DNA from: a virus
DNA length: 21,849 nucleotides
Strand: one strand, 5' to 3'
Virus record (IMG/VR): IMGVR_UViG_3300032289_000641
Location: 1 to 21,849 of that record
Shown: positions 18,545-21,849 of the stretch, in pieces
How the letters are laid out: each line of letters opens with the position of its first letter
Position numbering within the stretch: position 1 is the first letter of the stretch
Program-made: the position numbers and the translations under genes
The notes under the pieces: model-generated
Told to the model about the DNA's origin: nothing
What the model saw: the letters and a program-made list of their open reading frames with translations, nothing else
The model's database searches: none

Positions 18545-19270
18545 TTACTCCTTAAATTTGTTAGTTGTTTCTGTAAACTTCGCCATGATTCCTTTGAAGA
18601 AATCAGGGTCAGTCGCTTTTACTTCATCAAAAATTACCTTATTACGCTTAAAGATAACCATGACATCTTCCTCACTGGATGCAAGATCAAGCAACATAAA
18701 TGCTGATGTCTTAACCAGTTCTAGCCAGTCTTTTGGGTCTCCTTCAGGCTTGGCAGTCAGCTTCATTTGAAACTCTCCTGAGCTACCTGATAAAGGTTTG
18801 TTCTTTACAGTGACAGTACCGCCAGCTGGTGCATTTATTGTGGTTGATGCAGCAGCCGTCACAGTGCTGACTGAAACGGCTTCAGACTTTTTTGCTGGCT
18901 GCTCACCTGCATCAATCGCATCATTCTCGGTAATTTCCATGGCCATGAGCCAGAGGTATCTCCGAAAATAGGTGTGCGTACTGCCCAAAGACTGGATTGC
19001 CTGTCCTTTAGCGTTCTCTGCCATGACGAGAGGTGATGTAAATGTAATGAATCCATCACCCTCAGTTTCATGCACAGTCAGATAAGCCGTATCTTGGGTA
19101 AAAGATACAACCCCACAAAGACCAACATTATTAAAAATGTCAGTCACTTGTGGAATAAAGTCACTTAATTCAAAATAACTAAACCCAGCAAACTTATTCT
19201 TGCCAGACTTATTTAATTGAGTTTTATGCAAGATTACCCGTGCTTCCTGCAGCTTTTTATAGATACTCAT
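18545..19270 (-). CDS. erf: ERF-family single-strand annealing recombinase
   Basis: A 241-residue protein. I prefer ATG 19270 (MSIYKKLQEA) over TTG 19282; a weak GGATG lies nine bases upstream and the stop of the previous gene ends just before. The N-terminal domain has the ERF pattern: SIYKKLQEARVILHKT (2-17), FAGFSYFELSDFIP (27-40) and the hallmark GSTHTYFRRYLWLMAMEI (96-113) with ND and D downstream. Such proteins anneal complementary single strands after exonuclease resection. The C-terminal half (125-241) is Ala/Thr-rich and then charged, likely a flexible linker and an interaction tail. The PD-(D/E)XK gene upstream and RusA across the promoter complete a recombination set. Confidence 0.85.
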   Translation of the reverse strand: MSIYKKLQEARVILHKTQLNKSGKNKFAGFSYFELSDFIPQVTDIFNNVGLCGVVSFTQDTAYLTVHETEGDGFITFTSPLVMAENAKGQAIQSLGSTHTYFRRYLWLMAMEITENDAIDAGEQPAKKSEAVSVSTVTAAASTTINAPAGGTVTVKNKPLSGSSGEFQMKLTAKPEGDPKDWLELVKTSAFMLLDLASSEEDVMVIFKRNKVIFDEVKATDPDFFKGIMAKFTETTNKFKE

Positions 19271-19271
19271 A

Positions 19272-19415
19272 TCAGCATCCAATTGGCTTAAATGGGCCTT
19301 GTGAACCTACATCCCAGCAGCAGATACCACCACGACCATCTGGTACACATTTGGTTTGGGCATATACGCCAGTTGAGATTAGGACAATGATTGCAAATCC
19401 GATTAGCTTCTTCAT
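19272..19415 (-). CDS. Small secreted Cys-rich protein
   Basis: A 47-residue ORF with AAGGAG six bases before ATG 19415, inside the end of the nuclease gene. MKKLIGFAIIVLISTGVYAQ is a clean Sec signal peptide with cleavage expected after VYA (residue 19). The mature part, about 28 residues, contains CVPDGRGGICCWDVG and ends in C. Four Cys in so short a chain imply disulfides in the periplasm. I recall short phage proteins with 'CVPDGrGG.CCWD....P..PI.C' but know no function. Periplasmic exclusion or envelope alteration is possible, without direct evidence. Confidence 0.7.
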   Translation of the reverse strand: MKKLIGFAIIVLISTGVYAQTKCVPDGRGGICCWDVGSQGPFKPIGC

Positions 19416-19417
19416 AA

Positions 19418-20293
19418 TTACTCCTTAGTTGATAAATAATCCCGATACTGTTGGCAGTACTGGGAAACTGGACAATAATTCTCACAACGAGTACGTTCGC
19501 CCTTACGTACTTCTAATTCATAAACGCTATCCATTACTGCAAGTGCTTCTAAAGCGTGTTTCTCAGTTTCATAAACCTTGAAAGCACGAACTCCACCCTT
19601 CTTTTTTATTGCCCAGGTGGTAGGCTTTTCCCACATCTCAGATGGTGTGCAATCAGGCAGATCACCGTCTGTTTCAATGGCAAAATCACAGGAACTATGT
19701 ATGGCTATACGGCTTGAGATATAAGCTGTACGCTCCTCCATAGACCATAATCTGATAGGTATTTCTTTAATAGGAGCTTCAGGGTAGTTTTCCTTCTGTT
19801 TACTTTCCCGTTCTTTCCAGTCCCGTAGGATTGCTACAATACCCAAGGAAGTTACTGGGGTATTCTTGACCTTCTCAACTAGCCAAGCATAGACATTAAG
19901 TTGGTCTTCCCATTCAGGCTTTTCATTCATAGCTGCCCAAACAGATGTTGTTTTGTAGTCACGAATGTCTACACCATCAGGATTTAGGATCTGTAAATCT
20001 ACCGCACCAGAGATATGCCAGCCTTCATGCTCGGCATGAATACGCTCCTCAACCAAATGATGGTCATCTCTGCCATGCTCTAGAATGTTATGAACAGCAG
20101 AGCCAAATATAGACCAAACCATCTCAGATGCATCCTGTTCTAGTTCATCTTCAAATTTCTTCGTCAGAGCCACGATTTTAGGGCTGTTAAGCAGCTGCGT
20201 AGCAGATAGGTGAGCCTTACCCTTGTTATAGGTAGGACGCTCCAAAACGTTCATAAACGTCTGTGGGATGCCATATTTATTAGTTAGCTTCAT
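19418..20293 (-). CDS. PD-(D/E)XK (RecB/Cas4-like) exonuclease
   Basis: A 291-residue protein; ATG 20293 (MKLTNKYG) overlaps the previous stop as ATGA and is preferred over GTG 20305. Motifs: FGSAVH (63-68) with the metal-ligand His, E82/E83, SGAVDLQ (95-101) with Asp, DYKTT (112-116) with Lys, and WEDQLNVYAWLVE (128-140), the usual QhxxY helix. The C-terminal Cys set C270, C274, C280 could be three ligands of an iron-sulphur cluster, as in Cas4/AddB-type nucleases, although the fourth Cys is not obvious. It would resect DNA ends to give single strands for the ERF protein encoded two genes further on. Confidence 0.82.
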   Translation of the reverse strand: MKLTNKYGIPQTFMNVLERPTYNKGKAHLSATQLLNSPKIVALTKKFEDELEQDASEMVWSIFGSAVHNILEHGRDDHHLVEERIHAEHEGWHISGAVDLQILNPDGVDIRDYKTTSVWAAMNEKPEWEDQLNVYAWLVEKVKNTPVTSLGIVAILRDWKERESKQKENYPEAPIKEIPIRLWSMEERTAYISSRIAIHSSCDFAIETDGDLPDCTPSEMWEKPTTWAIKKKGGVRAFKVYETEKHALEALAVMDSVYELEVRKGERTRCENYCPVSQYCQQYRDYLSTKE

Positions 20294-20514
20294 ACTCTCA
20301 CCCACATAGCAAGCATGATTAAAGCTGCAATTGATGTAAACCCAATAATGACAAGGCGCTCAATCCTGCGAGCCTTGTGCCATTGCGGTGTATGAATAAA
20401 CCAGCCTTGTATGATAATCATATCTGGATCATCAATAGGCATGGGCTTTGGGGACTCATTCCAGCGTGAACCAATTTTCACTCCAGTTGAGGTTGTGTAA
20501 GGAATAGTTTTCAT
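20290..20514 (-). CDS. Small membrane-anchored protein, first gene of the leftward operon
   Basis: A 74-residue protein. ATG 20514 is five bases after the AGGAGA of leader copy 6. The lead MKTIPYTTSTGVKIG and a DDPDMIIIQ segment recall tiny phage proteins found at the start of early operons. A single hydrophobic segment at about residues 53-73 (LVIIGFTSIAALIMLAMWV) is preceded by basic KARRIER, suggesting an N-in topology. Function is unknown. The stop overlaps the nuclease start as ATGA. Confidence 0.7.
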   Translation of the reverse strand: MKTIPYTTSTGVKIGSRWNESPKPMPIDDPDMIIIQGWFIHTPQWHKARRIERLVIIGFTSIAALIMLAMWVRV

Positions 20515-20519
20515 TTAGT

Positions 20520-20530
20520 TCTCCTAGCAG
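20520..20530 (-). repeat. Leader motif CTGCTAGGAGA, copy 6 (minus strand)
   Basis: Exact reverse-complement copy of the motif, the only one on the minus strand. It provides the AGGAGA for ATG 20514 and is preceded by AA, as in copies 1, 2 and 3. It lies about 15 bases downstream of the -10 of the leftward promoter. Confidence 0.75.
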
Positions 20531-20544
20531 TTAAACTACAGATA

Positions 20545-20573
20545 AGTATCCGTTAAAAGAAATACTATGTCAA
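20545..20573 (-). promoter_or_regulatory. Leftward sigma-70-type promoter of the long operon
   Basis: On the minus strand, TTGACA (20573-20568) is followed after 17 bases by GATACT (20550-20545), four of six to the -10. The expected leader is about 25 bases and contains copy 6 of the leader motif. The same -35 sequence and overall layout occur in the plus-strand promoter at 948-977, but no palindrome covers this -35. Confidence 0.65.
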
Positions 20574-20586
20574 GAGATTGTACCCA

Positions 20587-20642
20587 TATAATAGTATGAC
20601 ATTACAAATAAATTCTCACCCTTACAATGTTATAGTGACAAA
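20587..20642 (+). promoter_or_regulatory. Possible rightward promoter of the RusA gene, short or absent leader
   Basis: A perfect -10-like TATAAT sits at 20587-20592, and TATAGT at 20631-20636 is only six bases before ATG 20643. Neither has a clear -35. If the second is used, transcription would begin at or near the start codon, giving a leaderless mRNA. That would fit the absence of a Shine-Dalgarno site before the RusA ATG. Confidence 0.35.
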
Positions 20643-20984
20643 ATGAAAACAGTTACCCTACCCTGGCCTCCCAAAGAACTTTCCCCTAACTCCAGTCTCC
20701 ACTGGGCTAAGAAGGCGAAAAAGAAAAAAGAATATAGGACTGCTTGCTGGGCTTTAGCCTTAGAAGCAAAGCTAATAGCCCCTACTGGAGAAGGGAAAAT
20801 ACCTATAGAGATTACTTTTTATCCACCAGATAAACGCCATAGAGACGCAGATAATATGGTTGCATCTATTAAATCTGGTTTAGATGGGCTGGCTGACGCA
20901 TTAAAGGTCAATGACAAACGATTTTTACCCAGCTTTTTCTTTAAAGAAGAGGTTGCTGGTATGGTCAAAATAGAGATAAAATGA
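20643..20984 (+). CDS. rusA: RusA-family Holliday junction resolvase
   Basis: A 113-residue protein. It begins TVTLPWPPKELSPNSSLHW, the RusA N-terminal pattern, and continues with PIEITFYPPDKRHRDADNM, which contains the catalytic Asp pair in 'RDaDN'. SIKSGLDGLADALKVND (85-101) holds the next conserved Asp residues. RusA cuts four-way DNA junctions. Its product complements the nuclease and ERF genes transcribed in the opposite direction. No ribosome site is visible upstream. A strong terminator follows after about 40 bases. Confidence 0.9.
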   Translation: MKTVTLPWPPKELSPNSSLHWAKKAKKKKEYRTACWALALEAKLIAPTGEGKIPIEITFYPPDKRHRDADNMVASIKSGLDGLADALKVNDKRFLPSFFFKEEVAGMVKIEIK

Positions 20985-21024
20985 AAGTGCCACTACCGAT
21001 TGTGGCTTCTTCACGTTAGTCCTT

Positions 21025-21053
21025 AGGGGAGGCTCAAAAACCTCCCCTTTTTT
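21025..21053 (+). terminator. Rho-independent terminator after RusA
   Basis: AGGGGAGG (21025-21032) pairs with CCTCCCCT (21041-21048) around an eight-base loop, followed by a run of six T ending at 21053. This is a clear plus-strand terminator; it separates the RusA transcript from the convergent virion gene, whose stop codon is at 21052-21054. Confidence 0.85.
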
Positions 21054-21849
21054 ACAGCCCAGCTTTTTTACGAACCTCAATTACATCTTTGAGCATATTG
21101 TTTTTGACGTTTTGTAATTCAGTCATACGCTCACGCTTGGCATCTGGAGACATTACTGCGGATGGTAAATCAGATGTTCTGCGAATCTCGGCATTAAGTT
21201 TCTTCAGCTGCGCTTCAATACCAGCAGTGTAACCATGAGCAACAATTAATCCTTTGTTCTCTTGGAAATACTTCTTAGCCTCTTCAGCGTGTAAAGGTTT
21301 ATTCAGGCTCATAAAGGTGTTGTACTTCTCATTGGCTCTCTCTGCCAAGTCATAGTACAGGTCTTCTCTGCCACGGGGAACTTCTCTAGCAACAAATGGG
21401 CCATAGAGTGGGTTCTTACGATCTTCTGGGGTTACACGTTCACCAGAGAACATATTGGAACCCCACATAACAGCTGCGCCTACAGTACCAGTTAAGCTAC
21501 GAATGAAGTGATCTGCCTCAATTGGATTCAAAGTTCCACCAGCTACTTTGCTAATCATCTTTCCGAGCTCGGAAGTATCAGCCGTGTACTGACGGAAAGC
21601 CTCTAATCCTTGCAAAGACCTTGGGGTAATGCTGCCACCAGTCAAGAAGTTATGGTTAAACATGATCTCAACACCAGGCTTGATAGCAGTTGGGATTGGG
21701 TTTGGTCCAAGCAACGCATCAAATCCTCCATCTTTTAAGGCTTTCCCTAATCTTGTATTGTCAATATTATTTTTAGTTCCTTCTTTTTTAATCTTGTTAA
21801 AGATCATTTCTGGAACAGATTTAAAGAAGTAAGCAGCTGAAGTGTTCAT
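21052..21849 (-). CDS. C-terminal part of a large virion-associated protein (LPD38-like), partial
   Basis: The minus strand is open from 21052 to the window edge (265 residues). The last three bases happen to read ATG, so the true start is likely outside. The sequence has the layout of large polyvalent-protein-associated domain 38: FNHNFLTGGSITPRSLQGL, then YTADTSELGKMISKVAG and LNPIEADHFIRSLTGTVGAA ('TSe.ak.i....g.sPi..dh.irg.tG.lg'). A helical, charged C-terminus follows. Such domains end very large proteins carried in the virion and delivered into the host. It marks the edge of the structural module. The domain name is from memory. Confidence 0.72.
   Translation of the reverse strand: MNTSAAYFFKSVPEMIFNKIKKEGTKNNIDNTRLGKALKDGGFDALLGPNPIPTAIKPGVEIMFNHNFLTGGSITPRSLQGLEAFRQYTADTSELGKMISKVAGGTLNPIEADHFIRSLTGTVGAAVMWGSNMFSGERVTPEDRKNPLYGPFVAREVPRGREDLYYDLAERANEKYNTFMSLNKPLHAEEAKKYFQENKGLIVAHGYTAGIEAQLKKLNAEIRRTSDLPSAVMSPDAKRERMTELQNVKNNMLKDVIEVRKKAGL

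Noticed and set aside
1-21849. CRISPR array, tRNA genes, insertion sequences, integrase
   Set aside because: I looked for regularly spaced repeats, T-arm/anticodon-arm patterns, transposase motifs and tyrosine/serine recombinase signatures and found none that hold up; the exact repeats here are leader motifs at irregular spacing.

Overview
This window looks like part of a tailed double-stranded DNA phage (or a close prophage relative), probably from an aquatic Gram-negative host. The evidence is a terminase-small-subunit-like gene running off the left edge, the C-terminal part of a large virion-associated protein running off the right edge, and between them densely packed short genes with ATGA-type stop/start overlaps. 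There is also a phage recombination set (ERF annealing protein, PD-(D/E)XK nuclease, RusA resolvase) and a replication set (ParB-like protein, superfamily 2 helicase, TOPRIM primase-like protein). Base composition is AT-leaning by eye. I saw no integrase, no repressor/integrase cassette, no tRNA and no CRISPR array, so lysogeny is neither shown nor excluded. The host is an inference; Shine-Dalgarno sites are of the AGGAG type.

Layout. (1) 1-657, minus: terminase small subunit, cut by the edge. (2) 658-1032: divergent control region with a promoter, a 15-bp palindrome over its -35 and a hairpin leader. (3) 1033-5547, plus: fifteen small, mostly acidic, aromatic-rich proteins of unknown function, ending in a small protein with a sigma-70 region 4-like motif. 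(4) 5477-8902, minus: replication operon, in transcription order a small helical protein, ParB-like protein, helicase and TOPRIM protein, possibly preceded by an unconventional CTG-start ORF. (5) 8935-9492: regulatory stretch with a strong hairpin, a copy of the repeated leader motif, and two inverted repeats. (6) 9493-10814, plus: calcineurin-like phosphoesterase and SprT-like metallopeptidase. (7) 10852-20514, minus: a very long, tightly coupled operon. In transcription order it holds a membrane protein, the nuclease, a small secreted protein, the ERF protein, several small proteins including a ribbon-helix-helix regulator, a glycan-type cluster (GT10 fucosyltransferase-like, FkbM methyltransferase, radical SAM/SPASM, GT2 glycosyltransferase, seven small proteins, a second glycosyltransferase), then a second sigma region 4-like protein, an HNH nuclease and two tiny proteins. 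(8) 20643-20984, plus: RusA resolvase and its terminator. (9) 21052-21849, minus: virion protein fragment.

How it fits together. The recombination, replication and DNA-binding genes point to the early half of the genome, lying between the end of the structural genes (right) and the packaging genes (left). The most unusual features are the five-enzyme glycan and radical SAM set embedded in an early-type operon, two free-standing sigma region 4-like proteins, and an 11-base leader motif (CTGCTAGGAGA) found at six places, five of them directly before a start codon and three of them just after hairpins. Functional calls rest on motifs read by eye; no database search was possible.
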